Origin: Streptomyces sp. NBC_01314
GTDB lineage: Bacteria > Actinomycetota > Actinomycetes > Streptomycetales > Streptomycetaceae
Assembly (NCBI RefSeq): GCF_041435215.1
Contig: NZ_CP108394.1
Span: 5,208,001 to 5,272,000 of the forward strand
DNA: 64,000 bases
Reading direction: 5' to 3'
Shown: positions 17,830-26,669 of the stretch, in pieces
How positions within the stretch are numbered: position 1 is the stretch's first letter
How the letters are laid out: each line of letters opens with the position of its first letter
Notes under the pieces: model-generated
What the model saw: the letters and a program-made list of their open reading frames with translations, nothing else
Databases searched by the model: none
What the model was told of the DNA's origin: nothing
Position numbers and translations under genes: made by a program

Positions 17830-17850
17830 GCTGAGTCGAGGAGGCTCAAC
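17830..17850 (-). promoter_or_regulatory. imperfect HAIR operator 2
   Basis: GCTGAGT-N7-GCTCAAC keeps the exact 7-bp spacing, with 5 of 7 matches in each arm. It lies just upstream of the probable -35, so two operators flank the dnaK promoter, as is typical for Streptomyces dnaK. Confidence 0.65.
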
Positions 17851-17949
17851 TCTTATGTTTTCCTTATGCGCAACCAGGGCCTGAACTGGGGATATGTGGG
17901 CGCCGGGGTCGGCAGAAACCCCGGGCAAGGGTCACCTTCCGACCGGCTC

Positions 17950-18018
17950 GACGGCGACGGCGACGGGGACGGCGACGGAGGACGCGACGGGGACGGGGCG
18001 CGGGACGGGGACGGCGGC
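17950..18018. repeat. GACGGN low-complexity tract
   Basis: An irregular run of GACGGC/GACGGG units lies in the gap between dnaK and the WecA-like gene. It is simple-sequence DNA with no unique spacers. Apart from the HAIR sites and this tract, 17758-18120 shows no gene I can support. Confidence 0.6.
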
Positions 18019-18120
18019 AATCGCCCCCGGGCGCGACCAGCCCTCACCCGCCCACACATGCCCGGAGCCCGCGAGCCACCCCGCCCCTCCCCCCACCTAC
18101 CCCTCACCTCTCTCCCCCAC

Positions 18121-19308
18121 CTACCCCACCCACCCCCGCCGCCCCAGCCCCGCCGCCTCCTGCCGGCGGAGGCGTTGCGGCCGGGGCGACGGGCCGGGGG
18201 CGGCGCGGCCTCCCGGGATGGGGCGGGTGGCGGGGGCACGGTGGACGCCCGTGGGGGCAGGCCGGGCGGCGGTGGACTGGGGGCGGCGGGCGGCGGGCGG
18301 CATCGAGCGGGTGGCATGGGCAGAGGCCGAGGCAAGGGCGGAGCGGGGCGGGCCCACCGGCACGAAGAGCATCCCGAGTACGACCACCCCGGTCGCCCCC
18401 GCCACCCACCACGCGGAGCGCGGCTCCGTCCACAGCATGTGGACGGCGAGCCCGACCCCGGCGGAGCCCGCCGCGGCGAGCCCCAGCACGACCACCACCC
18501 CCGGTGGCGTGAGACCGATCCGCCGCAGCCGGTGCGCGAGATGGTCGGGCCCGCCCCGCCACAGTTCCCGCCCCGCGCGCTTCCGCGACACGAGTACGAG
18601 GACGACGTCGGCGGTCGCCACGGCCGTGAGGGTGAAGGGCGCCCCGACACCGGCCCCGTACCCGACGGCGTACACATGCAGCACGCCGCCCGCGAGCACG
18701 AAGCCCACGAAGAGGGCCCCGCAGGTGCCGAGCACGATCCGCGCGGGCGGCCAGTTATGCATCAGGAACCCGGTGAGCGCGGCCGCCAGCACGCTGAACA
18801 GCGTCGCCAGACCGTCCATGACCTCGGCCGCCGCACACCCGCTCAAGCCGAACGCGGTGACCGCCCCGACCACCCCGAGCGCCCCGTCGGAACGCGCCAT
18901 CCCCTTGAACCCGTGCACCACGAGCAAGATCCAGGCAACCCCCGACACCCCGCCCAGCACGCCGAGTTCGCGGTACGGCACGACCAGCGCGGCGGCGACG
19001 ACCACCCCCGCCGCCCCCATCACCGCGGGGAGCCGCCACACGTCACCGACCAGCCCGAGCAGCCCGAGCCCGGCCCCGACGACGATCAGCCACCCGGCCT
19101 CGTCCCCCAACGGAGCAACACCGCTCCACTCCCCCACCCACGCCACGGCCCCCACCCCGGCCATCACCGCGACTCCGCCGAGCAACGGCACCCGCCGCCC
19201 GCGCCGCCGCTCCACGACCCCCAGCCGCAGCGCGGGCGCGCGTACGGCCGCCGAGAGCACGGCGGTCAGCAACAGGGCGGAGGCAGCGGCAAGGATTCCG
19301 TACAGCAC
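18121..19308 (-). CDS. MraY/WecA-like polyprenyl-phosphate glycosyltransferase family protein, degenerate active site
   Basis: 395 residues with ~10 membrane helices and a basic Pro/Ala-rich tail. The topology and landmarks resemble WecA/MraY: an RRGRRVPLLGGVAVMAG region, LGLVGDVW, VHGFKGMARSDGALG where active enzymes have an Asn-x-x-Asp-Gly-x-Asp-type loop, a GFLMHNWPPARIVLGTCGA segment where they have F-x-x-x-N-x-P-A-x-I-F-M-G-D-x-G, and DHLAHRLRRIG. The MGD aspartate is replaced (LGT), so catalytic capacity is doubtful. Family members transfer sugar-1-phosphate to undecaprenyl phosphate. Confidence 0.7.
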   Translation of the reverse strand: MLYGILAAASALLLTAVLSAAVRAPALRLGVVERRRGRRVPLLGGVAVMAGVGAVAWVGEWSGVAPLGDEAGWLIVVGAGLGLLGLVGDVWRLPAVMGAAGVVVAAALVVPYRELGVLGGVSGVAWILLVVHGFKGMARSDGALGVVGAVTAFGLSGCAAAEVMDGLATLFSVLAAALTGFLMHNWPPARIVLGTCGALFVGFVLAGGVLHVYAVGYGAGVGAPFTLTAVATADVVLVLVSRKRAGRELWRGGPDHLAHRLRRIGLTPPGVVVVLGLAAAGSAGVGLAVHMLWTEPRSAWWVAGATGVVVLGMLFVPVGPPRSALASASAHATRSMPPAARRPQSTAARPAPTGVHRAPATRPIPGGRAAPGPSPRPQRLRRQEAAGLGRRGWVG

Positions 19309-19496
19309 GAGTCCAAGTTAGGCGTGAATGTCACAATTTCTTATGAATAACACGATCGTTTTGAAACAGCGCGACCGCACGACATCGACCCCGGTTCGAC
19401 AGGGCCACACTCAGGCGACCCTCAGCGACGCAGATCACCGCCCCCCTGGCTACAGTGCGGCAGGAGAACTGGGTAGTCTCAGACGGACTGCATAAG

Positions 19497-19510
19497 TTAC
19501 CGCTTAGTAA
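19497..19510. promoter_or_regulatory. candidate operator TTAC-N6-GTAA upstream of etfD-like gene
   Basis: An inverted repeat TTAC-CGCTTA-GTAA lies 63 bp before the start of the iron-sulfur oxidoreductase gene. Similar TTAC/GTAA palindromes are used by TetR-family regulators of fatty-acid oxidation in actinobacteria; the link here is inference. The remainder of 19309-19573 shows no gene. Confidence 0.35.
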
Positions 19511-19573
19511 TGATCTCCGAGGGGCCCGGGAGGCACCCCGGAGGAAAACCCTCGCAGGCCCGAGGAGCCCCCA

Positions 19574-21856
19574 ATGCAACTCGCCGCGATCATCGTGTCG
19601 CTGGTCCTGACCGTGGTCGGCGTTGCGCTCATCGCCCGAGCCGTGGCGCAGATCTACCGGTTCGTGAAGCTCGGTCAGCCCGTACCGGCGGGCAGCCGTA
19701 CGGACGACCCGAAGGCGCGCTCGATCACCCTGGCCAAGGAGTTCCTCGGCCACACCCGGATGAACCGGTGGGGGATCGTCGGCTTCGCCCACTGGTTCGT
19801 CGCGATCGGCTTCCTGACGCTGCCGCCGACCCTCGCCCAGGCGTACGGCCAGCTGTTCCAGGCGGACTGGACGCTGCCGGTGATCGGCGGCTTCCTGCCG
19901 TTCGAGATGTACATCGAGTTCATCGGTGTGATGACGATCCTCGGCATCCTCGTGCTGATCGCCATCCGGCTGCTCAACCTGCCCTCACGGGCCGGCCGCA
20001 AGTCGCGTTTCGCGGGCTCCAAGGCCTGGCAGGCGTACTTCGTCGAGTACGTCATCCTCACCATCGGCGTCGCGATCTACGTACTGCGCGGTCTTGAGGG
20101 CGCCATCCACCACGTGGACCACTACGAGGCCGGGTACTTCGCCTCGTACCCGCTGGTCCTCGCCTTCAAGGACATCGACCCGTCGACGCTCCAGAACCTG
20201 GTGTACTTCGTCGCGATGATCAAGATCGGCGTCTCGCTGATCTGGATGATCACGGTCTCGCTGAACACCAACATGGGTGTCGCCTGGCACCGCTTCCTCG
20301 GCTTCCCGAACATCTGGTTCAAGCGCAACGCCGATGGTGCGACGGCCCTCGGCGGCCTCCAGCCCATGACGTCGGGCGGCAAGCCAATTGACTTCACCGA
20401 CCCCGGTGACGACGACGTCTTCGGTGTCTCCCAGGTCGAGCAGTTCTCCTGGAAGGGCATCCTCGACTTCTCCACCTGTACCGAGTGCGGTCGCTGTCAG
20501 TCGCAGTGCCCGGCCTGGAACACCGGCAAGCCGCTGTCCCCCAAGCTGCTGATCATGTCGCTGCGGGACCACGCGCACGCCAAGGCCCCCTACCTCCTCG
20601 CCGGTGGCGGCAAGAACGCGGAGGGCGAGGAGAAGGCCTCCGCCGAGCAGCTCAAGGACGTGCCCGCCGCGGCTCTCGCCGAGGCCGAGCGGCCGCTGAT
20701 CGGGACCGTCGAGGAGAACGGCGTCATCGACCCCGACGTCCTGTGGTCCTGCACGACCTGCGGTGCCTGCGTCGAGCAGTGCCCCGTCGACATCGAGCAC
20801 GTCGACCACATCGTCGACATGCGCCGCTACCAGGTGATGATCGAGTCCGCGTTCCCGTCCGAGGCGGGCACGATGCTCAAGAACCTGGAGAAGAAGGGCA
20901 ACCCCTGGGGCCTGGCGAAGAAGCAGCGCCTGGAGTGGCTCAAGGAGGTCGAGTTCGAGGTCCCGGTCGTCGGCAAGGACATCGAGGACCTCTCCGAGGT
21001 CGAGTACCTGTACTGGGTCGGCTGCGCCGGCGCCCTGGAGGACCGCGCCAAGAAGACCACCAAGGCCTTCGCGGAACTCCTCCACATGGCCGGCGTCAAG
21101 TTCGCCATCATGGGCGGCGACGAGAAGTGCACCGGTGACTCCGCCCGCCGCCTCGGCAACGAGCCCCTGTTCCAGGAACTCGGCATGGAGAACGTCGCCG
21201 CGCTGAACATGGCCTTCGGCGAGGACGACGAGGACGAGTCGACCAGGAAGCCGAAGTCGGCCAAGAAGATCGTCGCGACCTGCCCGCACTGCCTCAACAC
21301 GATCGGCAACGAGTACCCGCAGCTCGGCGGCGACTACGAGGTCATCCACCACACCCAGCTGCTCCAGCACCTGATCGACGAGGGCAAGCTGATCCCGGTG
21401 ACCCCGGTCGAGGGCCTGATCACCTACCACGACCCCTGCTACCTGGGCCGTCACAACAAGATCTACACGCCCCCGCGCGAGATCATGTCCGCCGTCCCGG
21501 GCCTGCGTCAGCAGGAGATGCACCGCCACAAGGAGCGCGGCTTCTGCTGCGGCGCCGGTGGCGCGCGGATGTGGATGGAGGAGCGGATCGGCAAGCGCAT
21601 CAACAACGAGCGCGTCGACGAAGCCCTCTCCCTCAACCCGGACATCGTCTCCACGGCCTGCCCGTTCTGCCTCGTCATGCTGACCGACTCGGTCAACGGC
21701 AAGAAGAACGAAGGCAAGGCCAAGGAGTCCATCACGGTCGTCGACGTCGCCCAGCTGCTGCTGGAGTCCGTGAAGACGCCCGTCCCGGACGACGACGAGC
21801 CTCCGGCGGGCACGACGGAGGCAGAGACCGAGCCGGAGCCGCAGCCGGTGAAGTAG
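19574..21856 (+). CDS. etfD: EtfD-like membrane iron-sulfur oxidoreductase (heterodisulfide-reductase related)
   Basis: 760 residues. The first ~240 carry about six membrane helices of nitrate-reductase-gamma type. Then come two ferredoxin motifs, CTECGRCQSQCP and CTTCGACVEQCP, and a C-terminal pair of CCG-type domains (CPHC, HDPCYLGRHN, GFCCGAGGARM, CPFCLVML). This is the architecture of M. tuberculosis Rv0338c/EtfD, which takes electrons from electron-transfer flavoprotein during fatty-acid beta-oxidation and passes them to menaquinone. ATG at 19574 follows CGAGGAG. It stands alone, followed by a hairpin at 21925. Confidence 0.85.
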   Translation: MQLAAIIVSLVLTVVGVALIARAVAQIYRFVKLGQPVPAGSRTDDPKARSITLAKEFLGHTRMNRWGIVGFAHWFVAIGFLTLPPTLAQAYGQLFQADWTLPVIGGFLPFEMYIEFIGVMTILGILVLIAIRLLNLPSRAGRKSRFAGSKAWQAYFVEYVILTIGVAIYVLRGLEGAIHHVDHYEAGYFASYPLVLAFKDIDPSTLQNLVYFVAMIKIGVSLIWMITVSLNTNMGVAWHRFLGFPNIWFKRNADGATALGGLQPMTSGGKPIDFTDPGDDDVFGVSQVEQFSWKGILDFSTCTECGRCQSQCPAWNTGKPLSPKLLIMSLRDHAHAKAPYLLAGGGKNAEGEEKASAEQLKDVPAAALAEAERPLIGTVEENGVIDPDVLWSCTTCGACVEQCPVDIEHVDHIVDMRRYQVMIESAFPSEAGTMLKNLEKKGNPWGLAKKQRLEWLKEVEFEVPVVGKDIEDLSEVEYLYWVGCAGALEDRAKKTTKAFAELLHMAGVKFAIMGGDEKCTGDSARRLGNEPLFQELGMENVAALNMAFGEDDEDESTRKPKSAKKIVATCPHCLNTIGNEYPQLGGDYEVIHHTQLLQHLIDEGKLIPVTPVEGLITYHDPCYLGRHNKIYTPPREIMSAVPGLRQQEMHRHKERGFCCGAGGARMWMEERIGKRINNERVDEALSLNPDIVSTACPFCLVMLTDSVNGKKNEGKAKESITVVDVAQLLLESVKTPVPDDDEPPAGTTEAETEPEPQPVK

Positions 21857-21881
21857 CAGCCCTCCCGCACGGCGGTCGTAC

Positions 21882-21927
21882 GCAGTCGGTACGCCCTCGG
21901 TACGCCGTCGGTAGGCACTCGGTACGA
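21882..21927. repeat. ~11-bp tandem repeat after etfD-like gene
   Basis: Four imperfect copies of a TCGGTACGCC-like unit occur directly after the gene and run into the terminator. Function unknown. Confidence 0.5.
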
Positions 21928-21959
21928 CGCCCCCGGTTCCGCTTGGACCGGGGGCGTCG
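21925..21959. terminator. hairpin terminator of etfD-like gene
   Basis: 13-bp perfect stem (21925-21937 with 21947-21959) and a 9-nt loop, located ~70 bp after the stop and facing the convergent lipoprotein gene. Confidence 0.7.
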
Positions 21960-22044
21960 CCGTGTCACCGCGCGATCGATTCACCCAGCATCGGCTCGGC
22001 GAGCAAGCGGCTCAGCAAACAACGAGGCTCACCGTGCAATCGGT

Positions 22045-22968
22045 TCACCGCTCCTCGGCCGGGAGCAGTTCCTCGACCTCCGGCGGCAGGTCGTCGGCCA
22101 TGCGCACCATGAGGAACGGCTCCTCGTCCGCCGAGAAGCGGATCGCTATGGCGTCGGCCGGGTCCAGCCCCTTGATCGCGTACGCCTCGAACGTCGCCGG
22201 CTCGGCCGTGGTATCGACCTCGCCGGGTGTGTCGCCGCAGGGCACCGCGCGGGCCGTCCCCACCTCGGCCCCCAACTCGATCTCAGCGTCGCCACGGTTG
22301 AAGTAGCTGTCCTTTCCGTACTCCACGACGAGCACGCACTTCCCCGGACTCACCCCGCTGCCGCTGTCGCCACTGTCATCGCCGCCGGCGTCGGCACCGT
22401 CTTCGGGCTCCTCGTCAAGGGCGCCCGCGATGCCGCTCACGTCGCCGTCGCCGTCGCCGTCTCCCCCGCCGTCTCCAGGCTCATGCACCATGTCGTTGTC
22501 GTCACCCTTGCCGCTTTGGTCACCCTTGTCCTTGCCGTCGCCCCCGCCGGCCCGCTCGTCCTTCCCGAAGATCCGCTCGACCGCCACCTTCAGGCCTTCG
22601 TCCTCGATCGCGTGGATCACGACACGCACCTCGTCCCCCGGTGACTCGCGGACCGCGATCGCGTCCTTGCTGTCGATGCCCTTGATGGCGTACGCCGCGT
22701 AGACGGTCAGGTCCTCGGCCGGTACCTGGTCCTCCTCGCCACCGCCCGTGTCGTCGCAGACCGAGTCCCGTGCGGTGCCCACCTCGGCGCCGAGGGTGTG
22801 GTCGACCTTGCCCGCATCGAGGTACACCCGGTCGTCGTAGTCCACGGCGAACACGCACGAGGCCGAACTCGTACCGCCTGTCTCCAGTGCCGCGCACCCG
22901 ACGGCCAGGGGGACCATCGTCAAGGTGACCAGGGCGGCCAGGGCGATCCGTACACGGGTACCGTTCAT
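22045..22968 (-). CDS. lipoprotein with internally duplicated domain
   Basis: 307 residues. The signal peptide ends in the lipobox LAVGC (Cys25). Two copies of the same module follow: CVFAVDYDDRVYLDAG, LGAEVGTARDSVC and AYAIKGIDSKDAIAVR, then CVLVVEYGKDSYFNRG, LGAEVGTARAVPC and AYAIKGLDPADAIAIR. They are separated by a Gly/Asp-rich linker (~residues 140-205). Each module has two cysteines that could form a disulfide. The single module resembles small Streptomyces lipoproteins labelled DUF6281, but this is from memory. Anchored outside the membrane; function unknown. Divergent from the first FG-GAP gene. Confidence 0.75.
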   Translation of the reverse strand: MNGTRVRIALAALVTLTMVPLAVGCAALETGGTSSASCVFAVDYDDRVYLDAGKVDHTLGAEVGTARDSVCDDTGGGEEDQVPAEDLTVYAAYAIKGIDSKDAIAVRESPGDEVRVVIHAIEDEGLKVAVERIFGKDERAGGGDGKDKGDQSGKGDDNDMVHEPGDGGGDGDGDGDVSGIAGALDEEPEDGADAGGDDSGDSGSGVSPGKCVLVVEYGKDSYFNRGDAEIELGAEVGTARAVPCGDTPGEVDTTAEPATFEAYAIKGLDPADAIAIRFSADEEPFLMVRMADDLPPEVEELLPAEER

Positions 22969-23097
22969 CGTCGTGTCTCCTCAACCGAATGCGACGGCTT
23001 GTCCGCCGTTGCCTCGCACCGCAGACGCATCACCACCGCAGAACGTTCGGACAGCCCGGTCGGCCCGGCGCCTCGGGAACCTCTCCGGGCCCACGTA

Positions 23098-23123
23098 CAA
23101 CCCGGCCACCCTCTCAGCGGTCT
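23098..23123 (+). promoter_or_regulatory. ECF-sigma-like promoter motif upstream of FG-GAP gene 1
   Basis: CAACC (23098-23102), 17 bp, then GTCT (23120-23123), 121 bp before the start codon. The same spacing recurs upstream of four other FG-GAP genes and the subtilase. Confidence 0.5.
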
Positions 23124-23244
23124 CCCCTTCGCCGACGTCCTCCCCAACTCCTGTAGAACTCCAGGCACATGGGTGCGGAACGGGCACCCCATCGACTGTG
23201 GACGTCCGCTGCCGGGCGTCCCGCATGCCGCAGGAGATCCCCGC

Positions 23245-24729
23245 ATGCACAAGCACCCGCGACTCGCCCTCGCCACGGCCTCCGCGGCCGCGCTGACCGG
23301 CGGTCTGCTCACCTTCTCGGCCGCGACGACCGCGACGGCGGCCGACTCGGTGCACCACCCCGTGGCCGACTTCAACGACGACGGGTACGGCGATATCGCG
23401 TACTCGGCCGCCGTCGCCACGGTGGACGGCAAGACGTACGCCGGCCAGATCGTCGCCCTGTACGGCTCGGCCAGCGGCGTGACATCCACGAACCGCACCA
23501 CGATCAGCCAGAACACGCCCGGCATCCCCGACAGCGCCGAGCAGGGCGACAGCTTCGGCGGGGTCAGCGCGTACGGCGACTTCGACGGCGACGGCTTCGA
23601 CGACCTCGCCGTGTCCGCGTCCCTGGAGGACACCGGCGGCACGAGGGACACCGGCACGGTCGTGATCGTGTGGGGTTCGTCGAGCGGCCTGTCCGGCGGT
23701 ACGACGCTGGCGGACCCGGCGCCCTCCCGCCACGGCGGCTGGGGCAAGTCGCTGGCCGCGGGCGACTTCGACGGCGACGGCACGGAGGACCTGGCGGTCG
23801 GCACCGCGTCGAGCACGATCCATGTGTTCAGTGGCGGCATCGGCAGGTCAGGCAAGGCCGGCGGCGGTTACACCGTCAAGGCACCCATCAGGTCCGAGGA
23901 GTTCACGGGCGCGCTCAACCTCACCGCGGGCGACGTCGACGGCGACCGGCGGACCGACCTGATCGTCAACGGCATCGTGACCGGCGGCGAGTGGCGCTGG
24001 AACGTCAACTACTACGTGCCCGGCACGGCCTCCGGTCTGTCCGTCGCCTCCGCCCGGAAGCTGAAGCCCGGCATCGTCAGCGGCATCGGCGACATCAACG
24101 GCGACGGCTTCGGCGACATCGTGACCGGCCAGGAGTGGGACCCGACCGACGACCCCGACGTGCTGTCCGCACCCGAGTCCGTCACCGGCGGCAAGGCCAA
24201 CATCACCTACGGCTCGGCCGGCGGCCCGGTCACGGCCACGGCCACCGCGGTGACCCAGGACACCGGCAACGTACCCGGCGCCTCCGAGCCCGGCGACAGC
24301 TTCGGCTTCGAACTGTCGCTGGGCGACATCAACGGCGACGGCTTCCAGGACCTGGTGGTCGCCACGTCCGACGAGAACCTGAAGGGTGTCGTCGACGCGG
24401 GCGCGGTGACGGTCCTCTACGGCTCGGCCTCCGGCCTGGACACCGACTCCGGCTCCCAGTACTTCGCCCAGTCCACGGCCGGTGTCCCCGGCGCGAACGA
24501 GATCTACGACCACTTCGGCTCCGAGGTGAAGCTCACCGACGTCACGGGCGACGGCAAGGCGGACCTGACGGTCGGCAGGGCCGGCGAGAACGGCGGCAAC
24601 GGCTCGGTGGTCTACCTGCCCTCCAACGGCACGAAGATCACGACGACCGGCACACGTTCCATCTCCCCGTCCTCCGTGGGCGTGTCGACGCACGCCTCGC
24701 CGAACTTCGGCGGCGAGGCGGCCAACTGA
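23245..24729 (+). CDS. secreted seven-bladed FG-GAP/VCBS propeller protein 1
   Basis: 494 residues from ATG 23245, with AGGAG 8 bp upstream; the longer upstream frame has no ribosome site. The signal peptide is HKHPRLALATASAAALTGG followed by an Ala-rich stretch. The mature protein has seven Ca-binding loops (DFNDDGYGD, DFDGDGFDD, DFDGDGTED, DVDGDRRTD, DINGDGFGD, DINGDGFQD, DVTGDGKAD), each followed by LAV-type strands and YGS-x-SGL turns, as in the integrin-alpha N-terminal beta-propeller. Secreted, probably a binding protein; partner unknown. Closest relative in the window is the next gene. Confidence 0.88.
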   Translation: MHKHPRLALATASAAALTGGLLTFSAATTATAADSVHHPVADFNDDGYGDIAYSAAVATVDGKTYAGQIVALYGSASGVTSTNRTTISQNTPGIPDSAEQGDSFGGVSAYGDFDGDGFDDLAVSASLEDTGGTRDTGTVVIVWGSSSGLSGGTTLADPAPSRHGGWGKSLAAGDFDGDGTEDLAVGTASSTIHVFSGGIGRSGKAGGGYTVKAPIRSEEFTGALNLTAGDVDGDRRTDLIVNGIVTGGEWRWNVNYYVPGTASGLSVASARKLKPGIVSGIGDINGDGFGDIVTGQEWDPTDDPDVLSAPESVTGGKANITYGSAGGPVTATATAVTQDTGNVPGASEPGDSFGFELSLGDINGDGFQDLVVATSDENLKGVVDAGAVTVLYGSASGLDTDSGSQYFAQSTAGVPGANEIYDHFGSEVKLTDVTGDGKADLTVGRAGENGGNGSVVYLPSNGTKITTTGTRSISPSSVGVSTHASPNFGGEAAN

Positions 24730-24783
24730 CGGGCTAGAGGCCCAGGTGCCCCACTGGTCCCAAAAGTTTCTCGAACTCCCGTA

Positions 24784-24809
24784 CAACCCTCCCGCCACCC
24801 CACCGGTCT
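24784..24809 (+). promoter_or_regulatory. ECF-sigma-like promoter motif upstream of FG-GAP gene 2
   Basis: CAACC (24784-24788), 17 bp, GTCT (24806-24809), 119 bp before the start codon. The surrounding block (CGAACTCCCGTACAACC) resembles the one before gene 3. Confidence 0.5.
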
Positions 24810-24883
24810 CCTGTTCGCCAACTTTCCTGTGAAGCCCAGGCGAACTCCGGGCGAACACGGACAGAAGGGCACCCCATTTGACT

Positions 24884-24908
24884 GCGGGACGTCTGCCAGA
24901 CGTCCCGC
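24884..24908. promoter_or_regulatory. leader palindrome of FG-GAP gene 2
   Basis: A perfect 12-1-12 palindrome (left arm GCGGGACGTCTG) lies immediately before the ribosome site of the gene starting at 24929. A decayed version of the same palindrome (around 23198-23222) sits at the same place before gene 1. It could be an RNA hairpin or an operator. Confidence 0.5.
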
Positions 24909-24928
24909 ATGCGGCAGGAGATTCCCGC

Positions 24929-26407
24929 ATGCGCAAGCACCTGAGACTCGCCCTCGCGACGGCCTCCGCGGTCGCGCTGACCGGCGGTCTGCTCACCTTC
25001 TCGGCCGCGACGGCGACGGCGGCCGACTCGGTCCACCACCCCGTGGCCGACTTCAACGGCGACGGCTTCGGCGACGTCGCGTACTCGGCGGGCGGGGCCT
25101 CCGTCGGCGGCAAGACAGCCGCCGGGCAGGTCGTCGCCCTGTACGGCTCTGCGAACGGCGTGACCTCGACCAAGCGCACGACCATCAGCCAGAACACGAC
25201 CGGCGTGCCCGGCGACGCCGAGGCCAACGACTGGTTCGGCTGGTCCACCGCGTACGGCGACTACAACGGCGACGGTTTCGACGACCTCGCCGTGTCCGCG
25301 CCGGACGAGGACGTGTCCGGCGACACCGACGGCGGCACCGTCCTCATCGTGTGGGGCTCGGCCAAGGGCCTCTCCGGTGCCACCACCATCAAGGACCTGG
25401 CGCCCTCCTCGCACGACCAGTGGGGCAAGTCGCTCGCCTCGGGCGACTTCGACGGGGACGGCACCGAGGACCTGGCGATCGGCAACACGTCGAACCTCGT
25501 GTACATCGTCGGCGACGGCATCACCAAGTCCGGGTCGCTCGGCGACCAGTACGGCATCAAGATGGACATCCGCTCCGGCAAGGGCACGGGCGCGGTCATG
25601 CTCACCGCCGGCGACACCAACGGCGACAAGCGGACCGACCTGGTGGTCGACGGCTACGAGATCGACGGCGACTGGGGCTACAACACCAACTGGTACGTGC
25701 CGGGCGCGGCCGACGGCCTGGGTGCGGACGGCGGTGACCGGGAGCTGAGGCGCGGTGTCATCACCGGCATCGGCGACGTCAACGGCGACGGCTTCGGCGA
25801 CGTGGTCACCGGTCAGGACTGGGACCCGTCCAAGGACGGCAGTGAGCCCAGCGTGCCCGACTCGTCCACCGGCGGCAAGGTCCACATCATCTACGGCTCC
25901 GCCGACGGCCCGACCACCACGGTCGCGGTGACGCAGAACAGCGGCAACGTGCCCGGCTCGTCCGAGCGCGGCGACTTCTTCGGCAGCGAGCTGTCGCTCG
26001 GCGACATCAACGGTGACGGGATGGCCGACCTGGTCGTCGGCTCGCCCGGCGAGAACCTCGGCGGTGTCGTCAACACCGGCGCGCTGACCGTCCTGTACGG
26101 CTCGGCCTCCGGCGTGAACACCACCTCCGGCCTCCAGTACTTCGCCCAGTCCACGGCCGGCGTCCCCGGCTCGGACGAGAAGGACGACCTGCTCGGCGGC
26201 GAGGTCAAGCTCACCGACGTCACCGGTGACGGCCGGGCGGACCTGACGGCCGGCTCGTACGGCGAGAACGACTACAACGGCTCGTTGCTCTACCTGCCCT
26301 CCAACGGCACGAAGATCACCACGACGGGCGCCCGCTCCATCGCCCCGTCCGCGGTCGGCGTCTCCACCACCGGCCAGCCGGTCTTCGGCTCGAACGCGGC
26401 CAACTGA
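24929..26407 (+). CDS. secreted seven-bladed FG-GAP/VCBS propeller protein 2
   Basis: 492 residues from ATG 24929, with CAGGAG upstream. The signal peptide (RKHLRLALATASAVALTGG) is nearly identical to that of gene 1, so the pair is a recent duplication. Seven loops are present: DFNGDGFGD, DYNGDGFDD, DFDGDGTED, DTNGDKRTD, DVNGDGFGD, DINGDGMAD, DVTGDGRAD. The C-terminus (STTGQPVFGSNAAN) parallels the gene 1 ending. Presumably binds Ca2+ and a polysaccharide or protein ligand outside the cell; not shown. A hairpin follows at 26467. Confidence 0.88.
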   Translation: MRKHLRLALATASAVALTGGLLTFSAATATAADSVHHPVADFNGDGFGDVAYSAGGASVGGKTAAGQVVALYGSANGVTSTKRTTISQNTTGVPGDAEANDWFGWSTAYGDYNGDGFDDLAVSAPDEDVSGDTDGGTVLIVWGSAKGLSGATTIKDLAPSSHDQWGKSLASGDFDGDGTEDLAIGNTSNLVYIVGDGITKSGSLGDQYGIKMDIRSGKGTGAVMLTAGDTNGDKRTDLVVDGYEIDGDWGYNTNWYVPGAADGLGADGGDRELRRGVITGIGDVNGDGFGDVVTGQDWDPSKDGSEPSVPDSSTGGKVHIIYGSADGPTTTVAVTQNSGNVPGSSERGDFFGSELSLGDINGDGMADLVVGSPGENLGGVVNTGALTVLYGSASGVNTTSGLQYFAQSTAGVPGSDEKDDLLGGEVKLTDVTGDGRADLTAGSYGENDYNGSLLYLPSNGTKITTTGARSIAPSAVGVSTTGQPVFGSNAAN

Positions 26408-26459
26408 GCACCGGCTGACGTACACGGCCTGCGATGAGCACCGACTGACGTACACGGCC
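26405..26459. repeat. 25-bp tandem direct repeat after FG-GAP gene 2
   Basis: TGAGCACCGGCTGACGTACA and five further bases at 26405-26429 recur with one mismatch at 26435-26459 (30-bp period). The first copy begins at the stop codon, indicating a local duplication of the gene end. Confidence 0.65.
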
Positions 26460-26466
26460 GGTGAAG

Positions 26467-26497
26467 GGGGCCCGCATCCGACAGGGATGCGGGCCCC
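26467..26497. terminator. hairpin terminator after FG-GAP gene 2
   Basis: 13-bp perfect stem (26467-26479 with 26485-26497) and a 5-nt loop. It separates gene 2 from the promoter motif of gene 3. Confidence 0.7.
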
Positions 26498-26547
26498 TCA
26501 CACACGACGAGCGGTCCGCGACCCCGAAAGTTCACCGAACTCCCGGG

Positions 26548-26573
26548 CAACCCTCCCGCCCCTCCACCGGTCT
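26548..26573 (+). promoter_or_regulatory. ECF-sigma-like promoter motif upstream of FG-GAP gene 3
   Basis: CAACC (26548-26552), 17 bp, GTCT (26570-26573), 96 bp before the start. Confidence 0.5.
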
Positions 26574-26669
26574 CCTGCCCGCACACCCTCACGACGGCTT
26601 CGCACACCCCTACGACGGCAGTTGGGCCCGCCGCGCTCGGCGCGAGCCCTCCTCCCTCCTGGAGTCCCC

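Noticed and set aside
17950..18018. Repetitive GACGGC/GACGGG tract considered as a CRISPR array
   Set aside because: Units are 6 bp, contiguous and without spacers; no cas genes nearby.
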